DNA from: Beaufortia kweichowensis | Lineage: Eukaryota; Chordata; Actinopteri; Cypriniformes; Gastromyzontidae | DNA length: 64,000 nucleotides | Direction: 5' to 3' | Assembly (NCBI GenBank): GCA_019155185.1 | Contig: CM032800.1 | Location: 14,950,501 to 15,014,500, forward strand | Shown: positions 53,903-64,000 of the stretch, one piece after another | Numbering within the stretch: the stretch's first letter is position 1 | Layout of the letters: the number at the start of each line of letters is the position of its first letter | The notes under the pieces: model-generated | Told to the model about the DNA's origin: nothing | Seen by the model: only the letters and a program-made list of their open reading frames with translations | Database searches by the model: none | Made by a program: the position numbers and the translations under genes

Positions 53903-55059
53903 ATTGACCATTAAGTAAATGTTACATTACTGACTGTGAAAAATCTATAATTCTCACCTGATTCGCCTGATGTTTTAAACTGTACAATCCACGCTTGGTA
54001 AAATTAGCACAAAAGCACACAAGAGAGAGAGATCTAATATGGTGCAAAACATCATTGTTTGATAATGACAGAAATAGAAACATTATTGCTTATGGATTTG
54101 AAACTGCTTTAATTCTCTTGCAGACCGATTCAAGTGCTAACAAGCATGAAGTCATTTCTCTTAAACCTCTTAACATCTCAGTGGCTGTGTTTGCATCAGC
54201 AAAGAGTTTAGACTAATCTCTACTTATATATTTCATCAGCACAATCATCAGACTGTGTCTTTTAGTGTAGAAAAGGGAGAAAGTGTGTGCGTGTGTTACA
54301 ATTTTCTACCTAATGGTGAGCTTAGACCTAATGTTGCATATACATCTTTAAATAACTGTCATTATGAGCTTTGAAGCAATAAAACTCAGTTGCATAAAAG
54401 TTCTGTCATCTCTTATATAATTGGCGTCACATTATTTTGTATAACAACAACAAAAATGGATGCATATTTCCCAGGCGTCAGAAAGCTGATGTGTCTACAC
54501 ACTGATTTATACTGAAGCTGATGTTATATACTGTATGGTGCTTTTAGTTCTTGTTTATTTTACAAGACTAATTCATTATAAATTCATGAAATGATTAGAC
54601 ATTTTGCTGTCATCAGTAACAAAGGCACATGAAATCATTTGGCATTCGTGTTGCCATAGAAACACAAGGATGTGAGCAGTTAAAAGCACACGTCCTCATC
54701 TCACAACAACTGTAAAACCTTACAATTCGTGAACAGAAAGAAGTCACTTTTTAATTTCGCTCAGATTCTGAAATCTGATTGGTTGAGCCACATTCCACTG
54801 TGTAATTACATTGCCTGCCAACCATAAACAGCCTAGTTATTGTTAGCTAATATAATGAGCTTGATTACTTCACAGAGGAACTGATTGCTTATTATTTGTT
54901 TTCATCAAAAAGTTTCATTTATCTATATAAAGCAATATGGCACTCAAGGGCGAGTGTTTCTGTGATTTTACCACTTCACATCATGCATGTGGCATGTGAA
55001 ATGTGTTATCCATATAATGGGTTGACGTGTTATTGCAGCAAAAAATTATATTTTCAAAG

Positions 55060-55555
55060 TCAGCACATCCGATCTGCCACATCCCTTTAAGAAACAGCTA
55101 AAAACACACCTCTTCCACGAACACCTGACATCATTAAAAATAAAAAAATCTCTCTTTTTTTCTTTCCTCTACAGGTACTTATCTAGCACTGCAAAACATT
55201 GTAAATGTAGGAAAGCACTTCTTACACTCTAAAAAAGGATGTGTTATTTTTTTAACACATTTTTTGTGTTATGCTGTTTAACACATAATGTGTCATTTTG
55301 TGTTAAATACATAAAAGGGACAACACATGTTGAGTTGAAAGTAACACAAGTTAAGTTAAAAGTAACACAGAATGTATTGTTTTTAAATTAACACAAAGAT
55401 GTGTCTAGTGTTGTCCCTAACTAGACACATCTTGTGCTATTTTTAACACATCTGTTTTTAGAGTGTAGTACTATTGTTGCCGCTTCTGATGCGTCGCTTC
55501 ATTGTCTCCTAATGTTTGTAAGTCGCTTTGGATAAAAGCGTATAGCTAAATGTAA
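55060..55555 (+). mobile_element. L2-clade LINE 3' end, split by a MITE
   Basis: The left part resembles the end of an L2-type reverse transcriptase reading frame (AAACAGCTAAAAACACACCT would encode a KQLKTHL-type C-terminus common in these elements). It is followed by a 3' UTR and, after the MITE at 55225-55465, the classical tail CTAATGTTTGTAAGTCGCTT, TGGATAAAAGCGTATAGC, TAAATGTAA. It is 5'-truncated, as usual for dead LINE copies. Confidence 0.75.
55225..55465. mobile_element. MITE with CACTCTAAAAA terminal inverted repeats
   Basis: A 241-bp element starting CACTCTAAAAAAGGATGTGTT and ending in the inverse, AACACATCTGTTTTTAGAGTG, bounded by TA on both sides. The interior is rich in TAACACA/TGTGTTA words and forms secondary hairpins. 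CACTCTAAAAA-type ends are very common in cyprinid genomes. It is non-coding and sits inside the L2 tail. Confidence 0.8.
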
Positions 55556-56398
55556 GTACAAACAGCTTTAAAATATGTCTAGAAGAAGTGTGATGGTAAA
55601 TACTCTTGAAAAATGAAAAAAAAACAAGTTGAAGTTTAAAAACAAAGGCAAACTAATACACATGCACAGAAGAATTGTGTGAGCCATCTTGTCTACATAA
55701 CCCCAGCTCATTCAGTAGCAAATTCTACTGTAGCACATTGTCACGACAATCTGATTTTGCACAATGCCACTTATCTGCGCAAGACTAGCAGAGAAAGTCT
55801 GCCGTAAGATGGCTGAGAGCAGCGAACGAGGCTCTAAAATGAGCGGCAGTCAGGCATGTCAAAATTTCTTGATTACATGAGAAATAAACAACTCCAACGG
55901 AAAGCCGCTGCTCAAAGTTGGTGCTTTGCATACATTAAATCCCGGTTCGTATATAAGTCGTCTTAAAACGCTTAGGTATCAGCACGAGCGGCTCTGACAA
56001 CCTTCCCTCACGAGCGTTATCACGGCTCTCAAATGGATCTCGAGCTTCAGTGACAAAAGCCAGACGAAGCTCTCCTAAAGGATACATCTTTTTATCCATA
56101 CTCTTCCTCGGCACGTGCGGCCCGTGCGGGAGTTTACCAATCGTTGCTTTCCAAGACTCTCTCTCTCGTTTCCTCCTCTCCGTGTTAAAAGCTTGAGGGG
56201 TTCAATCAATGCTGCTTTGATCTCGGCTGGAACTATAATTATTTAACATTGTTACAAGGATTTCTCTAATCCATTCTACCATTAAATCTCTTTTAGACCC
56301 TCATCTTCAGGAGTCTAATCTGCATCTGGGCACCCCTCCTCCCCTCGGACGCTGCCTTGACTTAACAGACTTCTGCGAATAATTAAAGAAAAAGATAC

Positions 56399-56609
<211 letters not shown>

Positions 56610-56889
56610 TTCAGTTGTTGGTGTTGCTTAAGTCGCTATACACGAGCAAGAAATTCTCAAGGGGAGATCGCTGGACATTTCTATCAGACCGCTTTTCACA
56701 CCACAGTTTTTTGGCTTGTGATGAAACTAAATATATGAACATTCTTATTGGTTAATCATGGCTCAAATTATGACACAGTTAATGTACTAGTTTAAAAATA
56801 CATCCATGTTTTAAGCTGCATGTTTGTTATTTTACATTTTTTTACTGGTCTTTTCAGGGTTTGTTTATAAAAAAGAGCATAAAATTCAG

Positions 56890-57370
56890 CATCCGGGCAA
56901 TTCCCTGGAAGTGTCCATCTTACTATGAAAAAATAAAGTTTTTACCAAAGCTTAGATGTCAATGTTTGGTGGTTTAAATACCCATGTGAGATCTCTCTCA
57001 AAGTTTTAAATATTTCTTTGTGTTTAAGGCATTTTCATAGTCAGATAATCCTGCTGTTTCCAGGATTATCACATCCATAACAGTCCATATTCCTCATCAA
57101 TGAGTACATGAAAAATAAATATTCTTTAAAGAGTCATATCTTTCCATTTTTTGGATATTATTGCTTCTGTTTTTTTTTAATTACCAGAAATCCTAGGAAG
57201 TGTCACTTCCATAATGCATGTATACTTCCATTTTTTTAAATACATAACTCGTGCAAAGACTGATATTTTTCTGATGTCTGGACTCTTTAGTAAAAATATA
57301 ACAGATGGTTTAATATACAGTCAATTTTAAGGTTTGACTGAAAATGTCCCATCCATAACACTGGGATTGC
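56890..57370 (+). repeat. Dispersed repeat family A, copy 4 (longest)
   Basis: This is the most complete copy. It contains at least three versions of an iterated motif near TCACATCCATAAC (about 57067, 57198 and 57348), each preceded by similar A/T-rich sequence. This suggests the family was itself built from a shorter tandem unit. It provides the empty-site reference for the hAT insertion in copy 2. No terminal inverted repeats or open reading frame were found. Confidence 0.65.
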
Positions 57371-58526
57371 CCACGTCTTCTGATTTTTATTTTTTGTGAC
57401 CCATTTTTTTTTAAATCCCTTTTTCCCTTTTTTTAAATCTCCATTTTTTGTCCGGTCACTATGCATTTTTTGAATCTGCACCAAACACCCATCTGTTTGT
57501 GTGGTCTAGAAAGAACGAAAAAAGACACATGCATGACGCATGTTGAAAAAACACCCAATGGCCTTTCGCAAATATTTGTGCCGTTGTGTTTTGCGGTGAT
57601 ATAAATAGCAACACGGCAAATGCAAACATTTGTCGAGGCACCTGCCGTGCTATCGTGACCATCTGCTCCATAAATTCACTTAGCATGACATTATGTGCAT
57701 TAACACCGAAACTATTGTTTGGTGCGGGTGAGGCGGTCCGGTCAAGGGCGGTCAGTGTCGGCTCAATGTACAGGTGGGCTTAAAGGAAAACAGAGAATTC
57801 TGGGTTTGTGTTTTGAGGAGGTTGGAACCAGAACTTTTTCAGTCGATTCTGCCTGTGTTCTGCACCTGGATGTGGTCCAGTTGGCATAGAGACAGAATGA
57901 ACCGTGTCCTACAGGCTCTGTTGAGCTCAGACAGACGCTCATGTGGAGGTGATTGGCTCTTGATGAGGGTTGCTCAATGCTCATTGGATGATCCAGACTA
58001 TCTGTTCATTATCATCTCTACTGTATGTGCATTTTTATAAATGATCAGATTTCCAAAATTACATACTGTACAAGAATTAAATGTGTTTCTAAGATAAATG
58101 CTCATGCTAAAACTTCAGAAGTTCAGAAGTTAGAAGTCTTGTTCTAAATCATTCTTTCGGTCTCTTTTAGACATTTTAGACATGTATTTTAAGCATTAAC
58201 TTAATGTTTGTTGAGTTTTTGTTTAACTAAACCCATTTTAATTTTGGTTTATTTTTTATCATCTTTGAGACATCTTTGTGCATGTACTATGATCTGCAAT
58301 GCCCACTGACTGTATAAACCCTAGAATATTTTGAAAAAGTAAAATTGTGTTTTATACTTAAAACAAGACTAAATGCATATATCAAGTGAGGAATTAAGGG
58401 CATTAAAGATATAAGTGTCCTATAAATATTTATACTTTTCACCTTTTGCAAACAAATGAATGATTCATATTTATCTATAAGTGTACTTATTTTATATAAA
58501 AGTAACAATGCTTTAAAAATCAGCAT

Positions 58527-58926
58527 ACTGCAAAACCTGAAATCTAAGAAAGTAGAAAAAGCTTATTTCTAGAAAATAGGTCTTGTTTTTTGTGTTATAA
58601 AAACATTGGACACTAGACTATAAATCTTAAATTAAGAAATGTGTTCTTCTTTGGCCTTGGCAAGTAAATATTAACTTATTTCGAGCAAGATTTGACTAGA
58701 AATAAGCGACAGTTATGAATTGTATGTTTTTGTGCATGTTTGGTTTGATTGTTGTGCTCATTTTAAGACTAATACCACCGCTAAAAATTCTAATTTCAAG
58801 AATCGTTAGAAAGGTTGTTTTTATATCAGTTGTTTTTATACCTTTACGTAAGAATTTTTTGCTAAATTTTAGTACTAGATGTAAGTGTATCTTGCTCGTT
58901 TCAGCAAGGGCATTTTTGCAGTGCAG
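58527..58926. mobile_element. Possible MITE with ACTGCAAAA-type ends
   Basis: Starts near CATACTGCAAAACC and ends near GCATTTTTGCAGTGCAG, so the ends are short inverted repeats of a kind common in cyprinids. The inside has A/T-rich words such as TCTTAAATTAAGAAATGTGT. Ends match over only about 9 bp, so this is tentative. Confidence 0.4.
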
Positions 58927-61900
58927 AAATCGCTGATTTCCATGATATGACCCCTTGAAGTTACAGTAAAAGTCTTCTAAAGGGCAGACGAAGTGTTACG
59001 TCTGAAGTTCATTAATGCATAAAGCTTCCCTTCTCTTCAGCTCCTGCACATGAACTTCCTTTATGCCTTGAGAAGTGTGTCGAGATACGCATCAAAGACA
59101 CCCATGATAATTAGCAAACTAGCCGTACAGGCTATTACCACTAATACACAGAAGACCGCAAGCGCTCATGACGAGAGTGGCAGATAACAGACTTTCTTTA
59201 TGAGCTCAGAGTGGATATTCTTCCTCTCTCAGAGAACATATCTGAACAAGAACTCTTGTAGGACTCGAGTGCTTCACATTAAAGTACGTGGACTGATAAC
59301 TTAAAATAGGGCACTGGCCGTTTTTGCATCTACAGTAATAAAAATCTTGGAATTGGTTTGAAGAGATTTCTCGCTGCTGGTCGAGTCCTTTAAAATGACT
59401 GTATCAAATGTAATATTCAGATTTTCTCACGCTCGATGAATAAGGACAGTCATTTCTGCACCACTAACATCACCAAACACCGTTACAAAAATAATGATTG
59501 TTGCCTGAACACTTGCTATTGGTGGGACAAAGTTAACTATAGAGAAAAGAGAGTTACGTGATGCGTTATTTTGTGCTATCAAGGGCTTATGTTGTTTTTC
59601 CTTTTCCTTTTTTGTTTATTTGCTTTTGTATTACATTTTTAGGAAATGTGTTTGTTGTAAAAGTTGTTTTCTAATTCCAAAAACATAGCTGAAAAAAGAG
59701 CAAGTTAGCATTACATTACAAAAAACATTACAACATCACCTCCATCCAATAACAAAGGCAACGGAAGGGTTTGATTTGAACATTTAAATAAATAAATAAA
59801 TAAAGCGATAACACAGTAGCCTATCTCGAATGAAATAAATTTGCTTTTAATCGCCGTGAACAGGAAGTCACGCCGTTTCATATTTGATGGTGCGATTTCT
59901 GTCTTCATTCAAATTATAACATGACCATCTGACTTTTCCAACACAATGGGATAAAATGAAAGGGGGGAAATGGCCTTTCAGACGAGTGCATGATGTGAAA
60001 GTAAATGCAGTGAAAACGTGCAGAGATTACTGTCTGTCCACACTACTACCTCCTGAGAGACAGTGATGCCAGCGATGTCATATCCTGTGTTGTGAGAGGG
60101 TTGTTTCCTGTTGGGAAACACTGAGATATTTCTCATTCTTGTGGGGTTTTGACAGTAATGTTTCTGTATGGAGCGAATGGGCCATGGCGGATAGATCTTA
60201 TCTGTGTAATGTAACAAGATTATCAGCAGCTATCAGATGTATCGTGGTGGGAGGTAAATATGAAATTTAGCATTGAGATGGAAAGTAGAGAAGACTTTCA
60301 GGTAATAATGATAATACGCTGTATGGTGCACAACACTATAAATCACTGTTCATTTTTATGTAAATAATGACAGAACTTGATTTTTGCGAGAACTATTTCC
60401 TTTCACATCTGTTTTTCAGTTAATTGTAGACAAGACAGTTACATTTTGCTAGGGTTGACATGATTTACACAAACACTAAATATTAAACTATGTGATTAAT
60501 AAAGACACCTTAAATCCTTTGGCTTGTTAAGGATATGTTTTTAGAGAAATCGGTGGAAAAATTCCTATAGACTTACGTATAAGGAAGGACCAAAGACCAT
60601 AATATCACAGATACATACAGGGGTTAACAGATCTAGTGCAGTTTAGGAATGAGTTAGGGTTAGCTTGTGGTACAAACAACAAATATAAAGCTGTCGATTT
60701 CAGTCCTCCCCAACATTCTTCCATGTCTTTAAGCTTTATGGGACCGTCAGAAAGACGTTTGATGCTCAGCATTTTCTTCTAACTGGTCTATGACGCCTCT
60801 TTTTTATGCGCTTGCCCCCATCGTTGTGCGACTGACCCCCTCAGCCCTGCCGGCTGCCTGATCACAGGAATCGTTTATTACCGTCGTTCCAAACGCTCTT
60901 ATCTTCCGCCGCCAATGCTCATTTCCTTCCCAGATTGAAATGCAAATGTGAAATTTAATGATAAATGCATTATCTGATAGCTACTGATAACTCTGATTCG
61001 CTGTCAGTATAAAATACACACCCCGGGGGGCTCGGCAGTGCCAACTTGCCAAAATCCACTTTCTTATAAACGTATGTACCTGCAGTAAATTCTGGAGGTC
61101 ATACGCATTAAAAGGAGAATCATATTTTGTGTATTCTCAGATGCGATGCCATGGCTGAACAGTAATTGCTGCCGTGGCTATCTTGTTGGATGCGTTATCC
61201 ATCACTTTGATGAAGTGACTTTTAAGAAGTGAGAAAAGAAAGATAAAACATTTTCTTTTTACTGAGACAGCGAGGGAGAATCTGCATGGTAAGGTGAGAT
61301 TCTTGGAAGAGAAAAGAGATCTGTTTTTATGTCTGTTCAGTGATTTCTGCTGAACCTTAAAGGCACCGTTCACCAACAAATGAAAAAAATATGACTTTCT
61401 TTCTTGGAAAAAATGCTGTTCCTCACTGTACTACAAAAACATGAGGAGAGTAAATGAGGTGAACTACCAAGTAAGACATTGAACTAAAGTATATGATTCG
61501 TGTAAATAAATGATAATATATATTATATCATATTAGGAGGTGCAATATGGACCTTTTCTCATTACAGAATGGAGACACTTTCAACAAAAATTAATTTCAT
61601 TCTTCACATGATAATATAACAATTTTGCAATCAAAAGCACAATTCAACATAAAAGTTGAAATGGAAAAAAAGGCTATTCATCGTAATTCAAGAGCTCATT
61701 AAACCTCGGGAAGAGAGCGGGAGTTTTACCTCCGTCGGGTGGCCTTGTCAAGGATATCTTCAGATGTCCTGGTATTGAGCGTCTGAAATCCCCTGATCCC
61801 AGATGGATTCATTTAAAATGTGTCATAATGAGCTGCTTACAAGTGATTACTGGCCGCTGGCTAATGGGCTAAACGGTTAAAAGAGGGTCAGGAATGATCG

Positions 61901-62192
61901 TATGTTGGATTGGACCTTCAGGAACGAGTATCATGTCAGAGAGGCAGTGAGGATTGTTTTAGGTCTTTTTAGATATTTATGTCTTTGGAACTTTATGGTG
62001 CAAAATGAATACAGCCAGTGCCCACGGGTCCCTGACAGTCAGGGTCTTAAACTCAGAGACCCAGGTAGCCACTGGAAATAGTCATTTTGCATGCTCATTT
62101 TATTTTTCCAATCTTTACTTTTTAACTCAATGTAATGTAACTCAATGCAATGTAATGCCTTATAATTGTTATGTAATTTCTCATTAACAATT

Positions 62193-62367
62193 AACTTTTA
62201 AAAGTCTCCAGATTGTCGTCTTGGTATGCTAGTAGTCCAAAGCTCCAGTTATGGACAAGAAATCAAAAAGTATTTTTTAATTAATATATTTTTTGATTTC
62301 TTGTCCATAACTGGGGCTTTGGACTACTAGCATACCAAGACGATAATCTGGAGACTTTTTAAAAGTT
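62193..62367. repeat. 175-bp near-perfect palindrome (hairpin)
   Basis: Left arm: AACTTTTAAAAGTCTCCAG, TCGTCTTGGTATGCTAGTAG, TCCAAAGC, CAGTTATGGACAAGAAATCA. The right arm is the inverse. Arms of about 80 bp differ at roughly five places, with a very short AT-rich loop. It is 284-458 nt downstream of exon 3 in the transcript. No flanking duplication was recognised. Confidence 0.92.
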
Positions 62368-62650
62368 CATCGCCTAAAAGGTTATAAAAAGTAAATTGCA
62401 TACGTATATTTCTCAGAGATAAAAAAAAATGCATGACAGACACTACTTTTCCAATAAATGAAAATAAATCAGCATATGTTCAATAGATCTTAAGTCAGTC
62501 CGACGTGTCCGCTTGCAAATAAAGTTGCAATTTGCAGATCAAAAGTGAGATATACAGATGCAATTAAAGACATAAAGCCTTTACACGTACCCAATGACCC
62601 GTACAAGCCCACAAATGTGAGGTGTAATAATGATCAGAGCATGAACTCAC

Positions 62651-62752
62651 GTGGACCGTCCCATTCCTCCGGCTCCAGAGGGAGGGGCCTGCCCTTCTCG
62701 CTCTCCACCTCCATCTCTGTGTCTCCCATTTCTCTGCTGCCGTTCTCTTCCG
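62651..62752 (-). CDS. zfpm2: zfpm2 (FOG2) internal coding exon, equivalent to human exon 3
   Basis: This 102-nt exon encodes part of the acidic N-terminal linker of Friend of GATA 2, a multi-zinc-finger nuclear cofactor that binds GATA factors (notably GATA4) in heart, gonad and diaphragm development. It is preceded by a TGTTTCAG acceptor and followed by a perfect GTGAGT donor. The reading frame gives two bases of a split codon, 33 codons and one base, so it is phase 1 on both sides. It starts AEENGSREMGD and ends EPEEWDGP, which fits human FOG2 where the exon ends in DDWDGP. Glu and Asp dominate the composition. The exon joins in frame to 44535. A SINE fragment ends only about 57 nt upstream of its acceptor. 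The linker alone is poorly conserved, so identification leans on the WDGP motif and on the two downstream exons. Paralogue (a or b) is unresolved. Confidence 0.9.
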
Positions 62753-64000
62753 CTGAAACAGCAACAGATCCATTAAACGGCTGACAGATACAGGTACAGC
62801 CTGTAATACATTTACATTTTGCCAAAATGACTTATAAATCAGTTTCCTGGGATTCAAACCTATGACCTTTGCATCACTAACACACACTGGGTGTGCGTGG
62901 GTTTACCCTGACACACACATAAAATAACATTTTTACCCATCGCAAGAATAACCCCTGAATAACTTCGGGTTGGGGTAGCAAATGTTCCTCAGCAATTTCG
63001 TCCCACAGCAGCGCTTTTTATTTTTACCACAGCGTGTCCGAGTCGCACTCTGGTTTTACAGCAGTGTCTCTCCGACCCCCTAACGCGGCGGAACGGCCTT
63101 CACCATGGTCCTCAGACACACACTGGTCCATCCGGATGGGTTAATCTAAAGATCAAATTCTCTGGCCACGGTGCGCTTAAGCCAGTTAAGACGCGGTTCG
63201 CTTCAAAGGCAGCCAGTAAACATGGCCAAAAGGATCGTAGCTTCCTGCTTGCCTCTGCACACCCGGGCGAGAGGCGAGGGCTGAACTGTCCTACTTACCG
63301 CACACGAGGTCATTCTGACCTATTTTACCGCATGCGAGAGTCTGCAAGCGATCAGCTTTTTTTTATTCACGTCGTCCTCTCCCTCGCTAAACTGCCTTGG
63401 CTGTTTGTATTGTCAGGCCCCGAGAAGCTCCTTAGCATACTCATTGAGCATTACCATAGGATAACAAAAGCCAATATCAACAGTTCCTTTCCAGTGTAGC
63501 GAGTTTGGAAAGGCAGCGAGATAACATTAAAGGCTCTACCTTGATCTCCGGCGAACATGTTAAGCCCTGTAACGAAACGTATTGGAACTGTTTAATTACC
63601 GCTCAGGAAATGAAGCTACAAGATGATTCGTTAATTAAGCGGTGATTAAGGATTTTCTGCCTTCTATCTAACACCGTTCGCAATGCATTTTAAACCCAAT
63701 CGCAGAGGCAACCGAGCGAGTGTCACAGTTGCCTGATGACGTTTCTTTCAGCAACACGGAGGAAATCTGATGGGAAAACATTGTGCCGACAGGTGCGGTG
63801 GTCCGAAAGTGACCAGAAATATGACTTCATCTTTGATCATATTTTTGTCACTGCATGCAATCTCCTGCATAAATGGGTAGTTGACAAATATACCGTAAAT
63901 GATTCCTATGGTGCGACATTAAAAAAAACTAACATTGATGATAAATCGCTTTCATGCTATTTGTACATTAATAGAGAGTTTGTTTCTACATTTTCACACC
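62753..64000 (-). other. zfpm2: zfpm2 intron upstream of exon 3 (partial)
   Basis: This is the 3' end of the intron that precedes exon 3. It contains a SINE fragment (62809-62882) and then, from about 63000 to 63860, a repeat-poor stretch with moderate GC and scattered CpG. I searched the minus strand for the preceding FOG2 exon, an acidic Glu-rich segment, and saw none, so that exon lies outside the window. The repeat-poor part could contain conserved regulatory sequence but nothing in it proves this. Confidence 0.8.
62809..62882 (-). mobile_element. tRNA-derived SINE fragment next to exon 3
   Basis: On the minus strand: AGTGATGCAAAGGTCATAGG, a B-box-like GGTTTGAATCCCAGG, then TATAAGTCATTTTGGCAAAA and TGTAAATG, a shortened SINE lacking most of its head and body. 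Its end lies 57 nt upstream of the exon 3 acceptor. Confidence 0.6.

Overview
The window is vertebrate, most likely teleost and probably cyprinid, nuclear DNA. It has AT-rich non-coding sequence, long GA/TC, AT and GT microsatellites, several small inverted-repeat DNA transposons that I recognise from carp and zebrafish genomes, a tRNA-derived SINE and an L2-type LINE tail. No bacterial-style gene organisation is present. The species call is an inference from the repeat content and cannot be proved from the window. The only host gene I can support is zfpm2 (FOG2, Friend of GATA 2), on the minus strand. Three internal coding exons are present: 62752-62651, 44535-44414 and 30307-30196. They join in frame with consensus splice sites and encode about 112 residues of the FOG2 N-terminal region: an acidic linker, then the PR-like segment with SRQQLPVGTTWGPF and NAGPRWLLDMTWQG. 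They match human FOG2 exons 3, 4 and 5 as I remember that protein. I cannot tell the zfpm2a and zfpm2b co-orthologues apart. The first exons (5' of 64000) and the zinc-finger exons (3' of position 1) lie outside the window. The layout, read along the gene, is a partial upstream intron (64000-62753), exon 3, an 18.1 kb intron, exon 4, a 14.1 kb intron, exon 5, and more than 30 kb of the next intron. About 99.5% of the window is therefore intron. The introns hold a non-autonomous hAT transposon (17501-18453) with a relic BED-finger coding stretch and 8-bp target-site duplications, inserted into an older dispersed repeat. They also hold several fold-back or MITE elements, two nested insertions (a SINE inside a repeat at 51.1-51.5 kb and a MITE inside an L2 tail at 55.2 kb), two near-perfect palindromes, and very long GA/TC tracts. 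Between the repeats are blocks of higher GC, repeat-poor sequence, including a CpG-rich stretch at 3945-4275, that could be regulatory. This last reading is tentative because conservation cannot be measured here. I found no undescribed multi-gene system. The points most worth a second look are the intronic hairpin just downstream of exon 3, the CpG-rich block, the nested transposons that give relative ages, the internally iterated dispersed repeat family, and the complementary long GA and TC tracts within one intron.
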